This document shows positions 1 through 11,237 of a stretch of DNA of 31,360 nucleotides, piece after piece. The stretch lies in NCBI GenBank assembly GCA_023853785.1, contig JAJIRX010000136.1:1-31360 (forward strand), in the 5' to 3' direction. The translations under genes and the position numbers were made by a program. The stretch's first letter is position 1. Each line of letters starts with the position of its first letter. The notes under the pieces were generated by a model. The model did no database searches and was not told the origin of the DNA. It saw only the letters and a program-made list of their open reading frames with translations. This DNA is from Psilocybe azurescens. Taxonomy: Eukaryota; Basidiomycota; Agaricomycetes; Agaricales; Agrocybaceae.

Positions 1-272
1 AAATGGATTCAAACTGTTGATGTTATAGAGCAATGTCGCCTACCTAGTTCATATCCAATGGAGGGTTTTGAACAGGTCGTCCCGTTGGACAGCTCTAGGC
101 AATATCCCAAAGTTCCAAATGTGATATTCCCACTGATATTATCGACTGTTATCGATGCTTTGAGGAAGAAAATGGTCTTGAAATAAGGGACACAGAAAGA
201 AACCACTGCAAGGAGGATGATGGTGACGAACGTGACGATAAAACCTGGGGTAGCCGGGCGTATAAGACCCAT
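1..272 (-). CDS. pali-domain (SUR7/PalI family) membrane protein, 5' part only
   Basis: The protein starts at the ATG at 272 (MGLIRPATPGF) and shows a first membrane segment at about residues 10-35, then a loop with GTLGYCLELSNGTTCSKPS and GYEL. This N-terminus and the Gly-Tyr-Cys/Cys-Ser-Lys-Pro loop are typical of basidiomycete pali-domain proteins, four-helix plasma-membrane proteins related to the yeast eisosome protein Sur7 and the pH-sensing protein PalI. The frame breaks just after GYEL at a good donor (GTAGGC, near position 38), so the rest is an intron and exons beyond the window edge. An upstream in-frame codon at 290 is TTG, not ATG, so 272 is preferred. Function beyond membrane organisation or pH signalling is not shown here. 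Confidence 0.8.
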
Positions 273-1795
273 TTTGGAAGAGAAAGTCAAAGACCAAGTG
301 AGCTCCCTGAGTCAGCTGTGGTATAAGAACGAAAGAAAACTATAATGGATCTAAAAAAGGAGAACAGCTGGTGGTGGTGGTCAAGAAAGGTGAACAGAAC
401 CCAGTGAGAACTACGCTGGTCAACCAAATCAGGCAACTACGGGCACTGCCTTTAACAGCCTCCCGTGATCACGGCTTAAGTCTCTCCACTGCGCTCCAAA
501 CCGAACTGCGTCTCCTGGGGCGTTGTACTTTGACATTGTGAATACTGAGTACTCTCGCAACCGAACGCTATGTTCTCCTACAACATGAGACAGTTGTGAG
601 TAGCTAACACCAACTTCCAGCGTCATCGTCGACGCCGATCCAAGGACGACGGTTAAATTAGCCCGAGACAAAACCTAGTGGTACACATGTACTCGTTATT
701 TTCGTTCTCCAGTTATCTTCAGGCGGTCTCGTACCACCGAATATCATGTTAGGCGTCATCAACACAAGGAAATCTCAATCTCAGCTACTTCTGCGCGTGT
801 TAACAGGCAATCCCTGTACTATCCTCGTTCCAGAACCCATGAGTTGGCCCATATCATTATCATACCTATTCATCGGCTACTCCAATGCATTCTCTTAATC
901 TGTACCGCTTCTCCAGATTCGCCCCAACTTGTCGGAGGTCCCATGCGCCGACAATATGATTTAATGAAGGTGCGTAGAGTGTAATGATCGAATAAATGAA
1001 AAACAGTGTTACGTTTCCACACAGAGAGCCGTGCTGTGGACACTGACCTGCAATGTTAGCATTTGAAAGGAAGTCAGTCCGACTGTGACTGGAAGCCTTC
1101 TAGCGACCCGGAGTGATACTGAATGGGTTAATGCACCGAGTTATCCGAAGTTCATTCCGTCTCGAGCCTGTACTTCTGAGACAGAACAAATGCCTCGGAA
1201 TGCCTTGGGAAGAGTTCTCGAAAGAAAACTCGAGGACTGGATGAAGGTTCGTGGGGCTAAACGACACTTAGTGTTTAGGGATATGATATTATATGATGGC
1301 GAAACTGATGCAGCATCGACATCGACAATTTATACACAGTGATCTGCAAGCCACAGGCTTCTAGAATATCACTCAGACGAGAACTGGAGATGACAATCAA
1401 CTGCAAGAGGCTTGGAAGGACTTTATGATGAAATCTTTTACTTTGGATGCTAAAGCTTACTTTCACCACGGAATTTGATCCAAATCTAGCCTTGACCGAC
1501 CCCGAAGGATTGTTACAGAGTACAATATGGCCATAATGGTGAGACCTTTTATCGTATATTGTGGGGCAAAAGTCACAATATGACATTTTGTATTAGATAA
1601 GTGGCGAGAGAAGTGTTCATGACAAAAGATCTCATTCCCGTAGTGTTTGCTTAGTGCATTCTATTTTATTTGCATTGTTGCATGCTTCGTTGGGATCATA
1701 TTTCGTGGAAAATGTGTGGCCAAAATGAACGCGGAGTGAGTGAGCTCCCTTCCAATAGTCACGAGGCTATCAACGCGCTCATCGTCCATTTCTAG
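273..1795. other. Gene-poor intergenic stretch
   Basis: About 1.5 kb between the pali gene promoter and the weak exon blocks that follow. Several short open frames occur on both strands (for example 1085-1342 + and 1275-1586 -), but none has a convincing start, splice context or family resemblance. I see no terminal inverted repeats, target-site duplications or reverse transcriptase/transposase motifs. Confidence 0.5.
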
Positions 1796-2134
1796 GTTTC
1801 ATCTCCATAATTACCCTCGGAAACGGTATGGGTCCTGGGACTGCATATACACAATTCCTTGTCTTTATTCATTATCACTGACTCATCGGGAACCCAGCGC
1901 GCCTGGCAAGCTATGTGCCGGAAATCAGCGATTGGACCGGGCGCAAATGGATGGGTACTTCGGCCGGCCTGCTCGAGGTAAGTATTAGAACCCCTCAAAG
2001 CTCACTAATATACGCGTACGTAACCCTTGGACCATGCCCGCCGAGTTTTCCTACATATATCACGACAGGTTAGCAACCCATACTACGGTCTGTCATTCCT
2101 CCACGTTGACTTTATCACTACCACGAAGCACTAA
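1796..2134 (+). CDS. Possible 3' part of a small unrecognised gene
   Basis: Three blocks join with consistent phase and good splice signals. They are 1796-1825 (acceptor TTCTAG, donor GTATGG), 1898-1977 (acceptor CCCAG with a CACTGAC branch site upstream, donor GTAAGT) and 2069-2134 (acceptor ACGACAG, stop TAA). The joined frame reads ...FISIITLGN, then RLASYVPEISDWTGRKWMG, then VSNPYYGLSFLHVDFI. No family is recognised and no upstream start exon could be fixed. A short exon with ATG near 1725 has a donor (GTGAGT) but the wrong phase. It may be a remnant; treat as a weak call. Confidence 0.3.
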
Positions 2135-2381
2135 GTGCCACCACCAGGCCTTTTGCAGGCGCTGAGAAACTGCGCCCTGCGCCGCTACTTACATTAACAC
2201 CATTTGATCCTGATCCTTGTTGCAACGCGTCCTCGGCTTCACTGTTTCACGACCAAATAACGTCCGGAATAGGATCAAATTGTCAAGTTATTAGGCATCC
2301 TATAATCGCCCACCCAGGTGCTCCGGACGCCTGTTTACTCTCCTGCTCAACCGCCATCGATTCATCAACGACAGCTACCAG

Positions 2382-3555
2382 ATGGACACTCGGTCGCATG
2401 GACTGCTCGTAAATGCGGCGGGGTTTCTGTATGCTACATTAGGCTTTTCACTGGTGAGTCTCAGTTGAGCTCTTGTTGATCGTGAAGTGACTTACAAGGT
2501 AACAATGAAATGCAGAGCGTACTCGCTGCCTTAATCAGCGCGATCTATCCTAGCAAGGTCCACTATGTAGGCAGCATCCCATTTCACACGCAGCCAGCTC
2601 TTCCGAATCCTCCGAGAGGTCGACGACCAGTGGGCACTTCCTCTGATCAGCAAGTGAAAGCTGGAAAAGGGCCGGCGCCTCTTCCTGCAGTTGTTCCGGA
2701 AATGCAGCAAATTTCCTCTCATAAGACTGTGAGGAGATCAGTCTCGGCGCAGGAACTTCGTCATTCAAAATCCATGGTCCCTGTCATTACGATTGACTAT
2801 TTTGGTTCCGCCGAAAGCCCACGACGCGCATCTGCCGGCCCCGTAATGATTGACTCACCTAGTATCGCAAACCCAGTAACAATCTTACCGGAACACATTC
2901 CTTTTGTAATCTCACCCCCTCCTTCACCACCTACCGCTATCTCTTCCCTCCCGGCTTCTCCACCTGCGGCTACATGTTTTATCCCATCTTCCCCGCCTGC
3001 TACTATATCTTCTATCTCGACTGATGCAAGTACTAAAAGCGATCGCTCTGGATTCCGTCTTTTTCATATTAAGCACTGGGGCAAAGACAAATCGAAAGGT
3101 ACTTCTCCGGGTCTTTTGAGACGCCAGTCATCGCCGCACCTTTGCCCAACCCGAATGATGGGTCATAAACATACAAATAGCGATGGAATACTGCCGACTG
3201 CGGTGAAGAATGAACCTAAATCAAAGTCGAGAAAGATGTTGCGTAAGATGCCAAGTGTTCCTGCTCACGAAAGTAAGCGCCTATTCCTTTTTTTTTGGCT
3301 AATGACGCTTAATACCGTTATATGATTAGAAGTCCCCACTAGCCCACCGCCCCGGAAATCTGAGAAAAACGATCACAAACCCTTCGGACACATCCATACG
3401 ACGCTCCTTACTTTGCTCCACCGCCTGTACCACCACTGCCTGCATACAGACCCCAATCTCGGGAAGACACCATTAGACAATTTCGAGATCCAAGTCCATC
3501 TCCTGGTAGATCGCTTGAGAAGAAACCCTCGAGATCTCGACTGGCGAAGACATAG
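2382..3555 (+). CDS. Membrane-anchored Pro/Ser-rich orphan protein
   Basis: Proposed exons are 2382-2453, 2516-3272 and 3365-3555, giving about 339 residues. Exon 1 and the start of exon 2 together form a hydrophobic N-terminal anchor (LLVNAAGFLYATLGFSL, then SVLAALISAIY). The rest is disordered: Pro/Ser-rich stretches (SPPPSPPTAISSLPASPP), basic patches, and a C-terminus with HPYDAPYFAPPPVPP and PSPSPGRSLEKKPSRSR. Intron 1 (62 nt) is canonical. Intron 2 begins with GTAAGC. Its best acceptor by position is at 3329, but only an acceptor at 3364, or one extra A in the A5 run at 3365-3369, leads into the plausible C-terminal frame. No enzymatic domain is visible. It reads as a lineage-specific type II or tail-exposed membrane protein. 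Confidence 0.6.
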
Positions 3556-3787
3556 CAGATGGACAGACCATATACCGTACCATATCTTTATTTTTATAAT
3601 GTAACACCACTGTACAATACATACGCGCTATGTGCAAGTCCAAAGATCTACTCATTGATGATATGTATATAATATAATCTTATCTGATAAGATGGATAGA
3701 TCCGCAATTCGCACGGTGATTTTGAGCGAGGAAGGGTGAATAAGTCTATCTCTACGACGATGTATTGGACACGGTGAATATTTATGA
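3556..3787 (+). promoter_or_regulatory. Promoter region of SIN3
   Basis: A 232-bp intergenic stretch upstream of the SIN3 ATG. It holds an AT-rich block near 3658-3685 (TATGTATATAATATAATC) that could serve as a TATA-like element. No other recognisable site was identified. Confidence 0.3.
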
Positions 3788-6700
3788 ATGGCAGGGACAG
3801 TACCAATATCGAATTTACTGGCCGGCGGGGAGAGTGGTCGAGGTGAGCTTGGCGGTCGGGTAAGCGAGTTGGGTTCGGAGACTAGATCTATTTTGGCCTC
3901 TGCAAGCCCTCTTACACACCAGTTTGGGATGCCAGGATCAGTCCCTGTCATCCCAACAAACTCCATTCCTCCTTTTCCACCCTCTTTCACAGACCCGGCT
4001 CTCCTTCTACATGCCCTCAACTCCTCCGCATTCAACCTTGACATGAATCCTCGCTCTTCAAAGCCCTCTACTCCCCGTCCAGAGACCGCAGACTCCACCT
4101 CATCTGGCCACCAGCGGTCGCCAGAGGTCGGCAGACCACTCAATGTCACCGACGCCCTCAGCTATCTCGATGCAGTCAAGAACCAGTTTCACGAGAGTCC
4201 AGATGTATACAACCAGTTCCTCGATATCATGAAAGACTTCAAGAGCCAGGTGTGAGTACCCTTGATGACGGGCCTTGGGACTCCGGCCTTTCTCAAGCGC
4301 TGTGCACACAATCTCTGACAATGCTCTCTTATCCAGAATCGATACACCTGGTGTCATCCAACGTGTTTCGCGTCTCTTCCATGGCAATCCATACCTCATC
4401 CAGGGTTTTAACACTTTTCTACCCATGGGCTATCGCATAGATATCTCAGTAGACCCCTCCGACCCCAACATAATCACGGTGACAACGCCACTCGGGACAA
4501 CCACTCAAAACACAAACACCAGCGCTCCAATTTCGCGGAATGGGAGAGATTTGGACTCCATCCTTTCGGGCCCTACGTACGTCAACGGTCACTACCCCAT
4601 CACATCATCCCTTCTCCAGAATGCCGCCAATGGACCTGGTTCGCGCTCGCATACTCCTCATTTGTTCCAAGGTCCCCCAGTGGACCGGCTCCGCCCCTAC
4701 GAGCCTGTGTATTCTCCAGGAATCCAAGTTCCCCAAACCACCGCTGCCGCCGCCTCATTTCTGAACTACCTCAACAACAAGAACCCGGTCGAAAAGCAGC
4801 CGGCCGGAGAGTTCAACCATGCCATACAGTACCTCAACAAGATCAAAGCGCGTTATGGCGACGATCCCAACACTTACAAGCAGTTTTTGGATATCTTGCA
4901 AACTTTTCAGAAGGAGCAGAGGCATTCTCCAGACGTGCGTGCTGTCCTCATTACTGTGTGTATATTCGGCGCCGAGAATGACTAACTATATTTTCGCTCG
5001 CACAGGCTCAGGTGTATGTGCAAGTCCAGATGCTTTTAAAGATGCACCTGATCTACTGGCTGAGTTCAAGGACTTCCTACCAGAGGCGATGCCAGGAGCT
5101 ATGGGTGCCAATGGCGTTCCTATCATGCCACAGTCGTCGTCGGCTTCATGGGGACCAGGAGAATCGAGTCCACCTCATGTTCCAGTGAAAAAACCGACAC
5201 AAGCCCCAAAGCGCAATAGAAAACGAGTACCGGAGAAAGAGGCGACACCCGTACCACCCTCAAAACCTGCGCCATCACGAGTATGTATTTTCTGTGGTCT
5301 CCGGATGTGCCGATCGCTAAACATTTGCCTTTCCCCCTTGTAGCAAGCGAAGAAAGTCAAGCACAGTCACAACCAGGATAACGAGCCGGTACCATTTTCA
5401 TCATACCCCGTACCTCACTCTCCATCGCAAAGCCACGCTTACCCAGTCGCGCCAGGGCCTCCTCCAATGCATTCCCACGGAGGCCCACACGGAATGCACC
5501 ATCTTTCCGACTATCAGTCCAATACCTCCCCCGGAAAGCTACTCTTCTTTGACCGCGCAAAGAAGTCGTTAGAGAATCAAGAATACGACGAATTTCTGAA
5601 ACTTATGAGTTTGTTCTCTAAGGATATTATCGATATCCAAACTTTGATTGAACGCGCGAAGGTGTTCTTAGGAGACGGAGATCTTATGACGGATTTCAAA
5701 GATCTGGTGGGGTGGGATGATAGGGACAAAGTGGAGAAGGGGCCTCCAGGAAGTATCAGGACGGGTCCTCCTGAACTGCCGACTGCGTTGCCGGTGGACG
5801 ATGGAGAAGGTCCAAGCTATAGGAAACTGCCTCCTAGTGTGCGTCGTATCTATTTTGAATGCTTAAATCCGCGCTGACCTTTGTTTTATTTACGTTTACA
5901 GGAGACTCAACTAGCATGCTCTGGACGAGATGAACTTTGTCGATCAGTTCTTAACGACGAGTGGGTTTCGCACCCCACCTGGGCTTCTGAGGAATCTGGA
6001 TTCGTTGCACACAAGAAGACACCGTTTGAAGAGGCTGTTCACAGAAGCGAGGAGGAGCGACACGAGTATCATGTCCAAATCGAAGCCCTTGTCAGAACGA
6101 TTGCTGTTCTAGAGCCTTTGAACTCGAGAATCGACGAAATGACAAACGAAGAACGGTCACACTTTAGGCTCAAACCTGATTTTTGGAGGTTCGGGCATGT
6201 CGATATATCATCGAATCATCAAGAAAATATATGGGAAGGATATGGGCCAGGAGGTTATCCAAGCTCTGCAAGACTGCCCGAGCGTCGCTGTTCCCGTCGT
6301 TCTGAATCGTCTCAAGGCAAAAGACGAAGAATGGAGGCGCGCGCAACGTGAATGGAGTCGCACTTGGAAAGAGGTGGACTGCAAAAACTTTTACAAGTCG
6401 CTTGACCACCAAGGGACGAACTTCAAACAAAACGACAAGAAGAATATTACGGCCAAGTATTTCGTAACCGATATTCAATCTATCAAGAAGCAGCAACTGA
6501 AGAAATGGGAACGAAAAGGAGTCAAGGCGTTCACCCATGGTTCAGTGGGGCATCAGCTCGAATATTCTTTCAAGAACACTGCGGTGCTGCATGACACGGT
6601 CAAGATGGTGTATACATTTTTGGAACACTCTCATGCTCACTATAGCCCGCAAGAACGACGTGGGGTGGAGAAATTTTTGCGCTCGTTCATTCCCACTCTG

Positions 6701-8405
6701 TGCATGTCGTCCGAGGCTGAGTTTTGGGCGACTGCGCCTCTGGATGGTACCACGGGCGAGGAGGACGGTGGGCATGATGTGAACAAACACCTAGAAGGGT
6801 CACGCAGCGGGAGAAGGTCCACTGGGGGCGGAGGTAATGGTCATAGCACACCGATACCGGCCAATGACCTAAGGAAGAAGTTGCTTAAGACCGCACAGGA
6901 GAAGGCGTCCAAACGAGACCTGCGAGGGGCCTCTCTCGTCGGCTCTCGTGCCGGGTCGCCTGCTTCAGGACATGGATCGCCTCGACCAACTCGGACGGAC
7001 GACGATTCGTCGGATCCGCATGACATATGGATCAAAGAATCTGGACTAAAGTCGACTATGGAAAGCCTCGTATCTCCGTCCGACAAAGAACGCCCATTTT
7101 TCGCCAATACGACATTTTACACGTTGATACGCCTTTTGGAGGTGAGCCATTTTTCCACAGTTCCATTGTGGTGCTGTCTATCCGTTCTTCCTTTGTTATC
7201 AAAATAAACTGACGTTTATATATTTGCAATGAAGTTACTTTATTCTAGGCTGTTGATGTGTTATGAAATTGGGGCCCAGTACGCTGCCCAGAAGCATGCT
7301 CCGCTTCTAGCCAATCGCGTGGCTGTCGATTTGGGGTTGGATGACCCTAATGGTCCGGCCTCCGTGCTGAAGCAAACGATGGACCATCTAGGAAAGCCCG
7401 CTGCTGAAGATGCCAACATCGTCTACATGTATCTCCTAATGGCTTCCGAAAAACTGTTTGACAACGAGCTCGACCAGGGGACGTTTGAGGAACATATGCG
7501 ATGGTTCTTCGGCACAAAGGTAGGCAACGCATCTATTCCTAATTCTGCGAAATTCCATGCTTAGCTGAGGGTTTAATTATAGGCGTATACATTGTTCACT
7601 TTGGACAAATCAATTATAGCTCTGATCAAGCAGGTGAGTAATACACGCCGGGTTGCGACATAGGACTCTGTCAGCCTTCCCGCAAGGTTTTGATGATGCT
7701 TATCGAACAATATTGTTGCTGTAGGTTCAAACTATACTGGGCGATAATAAATGCCAGGAGATGTGGTCGCTCTTGAAAAGCGCACAGAGCTCTAAAAATA
7801 TCTCCATGCAAGATATAATAAGATATCGTCGAGAGGCAGAACGGCACGTCGGGCAAGATGATCATTTATATCGCCTTCAATGGGTGAGTTCTATCTTTAC
7901 TGCTGCGTTGTTGGCGAGAAATTGAACTAACCTATGTTGATTTGGAAAGGTGCGAGAGACACGATGCATCCGTGTTTCACTATGCAGCCCTAATGAACCG
8001 AGTGTCGAGACCGATGGTTCTGATCTAGCGCGATGGCGAGAGCACGTGAACACGTATGTAATGACGCACCCGACAGAATGGTTGCCAGAGGCGAAGAAAG
8101 AGAGCAGCCCTGTGTTTCTACGAAGGCAGGTTTTTTCATGCTATTTGACAGGATGTTTGTCGGCTAATTCGGTTGGGATTGCGTATATTTTTAGATGTGT
8201 CCGTGTGGGTGAAGAAAGTCATGATCGGAGCACAGCCTCGTTCATAGAGGACCGAATAAAGATACGTGTGAGCTTCCCAAAATATAAGCTTGTATACGAG
8301 GCAGGCTGCGAGGACATTATTGTGACCAAGGGGGGAGAGGATCTGAAGGCACGGGCGCGACAACGAGAGGAAGAGCGACGGAAGAGTCATTGGCTATGTA
8401 GTTGA
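3788..8405 (+). CDS. SIN3: SIN3 transcriptional co-repressor scaffold
   Basis: Scaffold of the Rpd3/Sin3 histone deacetylase complex in the nucleus. Exons: 3788-4251, 4337-4934, 5006-5280, 5344-5838, 5902-7141, 7235-7519, 7583-7633, 7725-7883, 7950-8405, about 1340 residues. PAH1 is at about 117-190 ([27 protein letters not shown]), PAH2 at about 313-385 ([15 protein letters not shown]) and PAH3 at about 510-570 ([11 protein letters not shown]). Then comes the HDAC-interaction region ([25 protein letters not shown]) and the Sin3 C-terminal domain ([34 protein letters not shown]). Two run-length changes break the frame: T4 at 5034-5037 is one base short inside PAH2 ([11 protein letters not shown] expected), and T5 at 6180-6184 is one base long ([15 protein letters not shown] expected). 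They cancel, and the summed exon length is a multiple of three. A 65-nt intron-like segment (8130-8194) in the last exon is left unspliced because splicing it would close the frame. Confidence 0.95.
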
Positions 8406-8777
8406 TTGTATTGTAATTATTAATAATAATAATGATTGTAGGTGGTAGTAGTACATTAGTTCGGAATTGATTATAATTTTTGGTAGTGTTTACGAGGGTT
8501 TGTCCAATTTGGGTGCCTGGGAGAATCCTGGGTAATCCTGGATTGCTTGTGACCGTCCTCCCTCCCAGATCACTGTCCTCGACCTCTGTTCTCCACAACC
8601 TTGGCTCGCCAGTCCCTCCTCCCCCTCCCCACGCTGCCCAACTACTCCCCACATCTGGTCTATATTCTTTTCTCTTATATACCACTGTCATCTCTGGAGT
8701 ACATCGCCAAACAAGTCAAGGGCTAGAGGTGCAAGACTTGCTTGGCACATACAGAAAGCCTCAGCCCCTTTGTAAGA
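8406..8777. other. Intergenic region between SIN3 and the PPxY/PSAP membrane protein gene
   Basis: About 370 bp holding the SIN3 3' UTR and the next promoter. A short ATT/AAT-rich tract lies at 8413-8435. The C-rich stretch near 8610-8650 (CTCCTCCCCCTCCCC) could be a CT-rich promoter element, common upstream of fungal start sites. No gene is seen. Confidence 0.4.
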
Positions 8778-10731
8778 ATGGCCAAGCCATTGCCAGTCGC
8801 GTCCTCAGGCGCTCCTGGAACATCCAAATCTACAATCGGTGGTGTCCAACCCATCTCAGAACCAACCAATCGACCCCGACATCGTAGGAATCAAACTTCA
8901 AAATCCCCGTTGTCGTCTTTTGCTCCATCATCCGGCCTGCTATTTCTTCTCGCTTCTGTGGCCTCCGCATCCACCGTCAGCGGTAGTCCAGCGCCTCCTT
9001 CCTTCCTTTGCCCGTCTGTTGTCGCAGAACACAATGCGGATACGTCCCTCGATAAAAGAGCACCGCTTTCATCATCGGTCACCGTCACGCCGACGCCGTC
9101 TGAGGCAAACGATGTTTTGCTGGCTAGACAACATGTACCAGTTAGATACCACCATGATGCTGATGGGGTTTGGAGGAGAGTTGACTCGTATACCCTCTAT
9201 GGATCGACTGTGTCGGCATGCAGTGGGGTGCGTGCGATCGGATTAGCTTCTCGCTTATTATCTCACCTTCTGTAAACAGACATGTCGCCAGCCGACAAAC
9301 GCTGTATCAGCGGTTGACGACCAAATACAAGTGTCTAGCAATAAGACGGACACTACTACAACGTTGAATCAGCTGGACGATATCCGAGACTCCCTTCCTC
9401 CAGGGTGGAAACCGACTCCCAAGGTGAACGAAAGTCGCACACCCCTCATTCTTGCTGTGTCACTGGTTCTCGCGTTTCTCATCTGTTCGTTCATCATTGG
9501 ATGCTTATTTTGGCGGAAAACTGTCAAGAAAAATCATAGGAGTCATGACGTGGAGGCGAAGGCCAGAAAGAAAAAGTCTGCGGTGAAGGAAGAGAGTATA
9601 GCTGCTGAGAAGGAGTACAAAAGCAAGCAGAAAATATGGGCCAGGGCCACGGCACGGTGGAAAGCCAACGTCAAGTATACTGCCCGTCAACGAAAAGGGA
9701 AACGTTTCGGTTCTCGGACATCTCAAGCACATCAGTCGACTCTCAGCTTTGACCGATCTCGCAGTCGTTTAGCAGGATCTAATTCGTCGATTCGGTCGGC
9801 AACATTGTCTCGAAGATCTTCCACATCATCTATTCGCGATCAATTACATGAAGAGGAAGTAACTCCAACATCGCCTACTATGGTACAGGTACCCAGTTCG
9901 CCACCTTCTTCACCAACACAAGCAACCACCAACAATCCGCCAGCTTATCAGCACCGTGGTCAAATTCCACCCATTATTATTTCATCGAATGATGCCACTA
10001 CCGATGAATATCCAACAACTACTCCCCAGTTTGGTCGTTCACGGAGGCCATCCCATTCATCGAATTATTCGGCATCGGCAATCACAAACGACGGCCAAAT
10101 GGCAGAATTATCACCCACTCCTCTACATGCAGCTCATGTAGCCACCGACGATAAGTCTCTCCTCGCTCGCCTGGCAGACCTTGCAAGTTCTCCTCCGATA
10201 GACGGCAGTTCGACGTCTGCTGGAACATCAGAAATTCAAGTTTCAGCACCCGCGTGGCAAGATGACGATATTGAAGACTTTGCGCCTGAGCTTGTTCCAA
10301 CACCTAGCAAACCGTCCACCACGCCTGCCATGTTTCCTCCACCACCCTCAAAAGAATTGCTGGCAGCATCAGAATTCTATGCATACCCATTCTCATTCGA
10401 GGAGATGGAATCCCTAGAAGCAGAGTGTGGGCCCTCAGCACCGCCATTTGAGGAAGGCGCACCGCCTCCTTTACAGGATTCCCATCTTCTAGTTCCATCT
10501 GCCCCTCCGCTTTTGGGGGATGATGACCACATACGTGATGCGCGCCCTAGTGCACCCGAGTGGAATTTTTCTAGCCCGGCACTTGACTCCTGCGAAGAAA
10601 ATGTAGCCGGCCAGGACCACGACCGGATAGCCACTGAACTGAATGCACCTCGACCCTCAGCGCCGCCGAGCTCTCCCCCCGCCACGAACACCCACCCTTC
10701 CTATTGGACCATCCCCGCCTTGTCCTGCTAA
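8778..10731 (+). CDS. Single-pass membrane protein with PPxY and four PSAP motifs
   Basis: Exons 8778-9227 and 9280-10731 (52-nt intron) give 633 residues with no frame damage. A hydrophobic segment lies at about 50-67 (SGLLFLLASVASAS) and could be a late signal sequence. A lumenal/extracellular part follows with a dibasic LDKR site (Lys93-Arg94). A clear transmembrane helix is at about 205-228 (LILAVSLVLAFLICSFIIG). The cytoplasmic tail of about 400 residues is basic near the membrane, then Ser/Pro-rich and acidic. The tail has PPAY at 370-373 and PSAP at 535, 556, 573 and 609. PPxY binds WW domains of Rsp5/Nedd4 ubiquitin ligases and P(S/T)AP binds the UEV domain of Vps23/Tsg101. An endosomal sorting adaptor or cargo role like yeast Rcr1/Ssh4/Ear1 is inferred; no enzymatic domain is seen. 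Confidence 0.8.
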
Positions 10732-11237
10732 TGATAACATGGCACTTCCTGGTTACCGACCATAAACTAATTGACAATCACAATTCCTCCAATCGCTTGG
10801 TGTACTATTTCTTCTTTCTGTATCCAAAGTATTATATTTCCATTTCGTTCTCTTTTTTTCTCTCTTTGTTTGGGGGCTATATTGGGCAAACAGCGAACAA
10901 AAAATCATTTGTATTTGGTTAAGCATCTGCATACCCCGAAATCGAACATTTCTTGAAACATGTACATTTCTTCGTTTCGGAGTGAGGTTCTACAGCGTGA
11001 AAATCAAGCGCTATTTGCTTAGGAGATTATTACACTGTCAGTTGTCACCATGACAAAGTGAAGGCTCAGGGTCTGAGTTCTACTTGTGTTACCGTACTAT
11101 AGATTAACGACGAGCAAGCTCATTTAGTCGGATTAACATCACGTGCTGTTATTTTTTGCAAACGCGATCGAACTTGACTTTGAGCTTTGGAAACAAAAAC
11201 GTCCCTCTCAACCTGATCCATTTGCGAATCTTTCACA
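10732..11237. other. Intergenic region upstream of SYO1
   Basis: About 500 bp. A T-rich stretch (10848-10870, CTCTTTTTTTCTCTCTTTG) follows the membrane protein stop and probably belongs to its 3' end. No RNA gene or further open frame of note was found. Confidence 0.4.

Noticed and set aside
429..671. Minus-strand open frame of 80 codons
   Set aside because: No splice context, no hydrophobic or motif pattern, and codon content is not protein-like.
1085..1586. Overlapping open frames on both strands
   Set aside because: They shadow one another, neither has a start in good context, and no family is recognised.
5175..5360. Open frames antisense to SIN3 exons 3 and 4
   Set aside because: They are shadows of the PAH2-PAH3 linker.
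8130..8194. Intron-like segment (GTTTTTTC ... TTTTTAG) in the last SIN3 exon
   Set aside because: Removing its 65 nt puts a TGA six codons downstream, whereas the unspliced frame stays open to the conserved C-terminus. Kept unspliced, though an indel could hide a real intron.
8317..8691. Minus-strand frame with a poly-Ile/Asn run
   Set aside because: The run reflects the ATT/AAT tract in the SIN3 3' UTR; there is no coding support.
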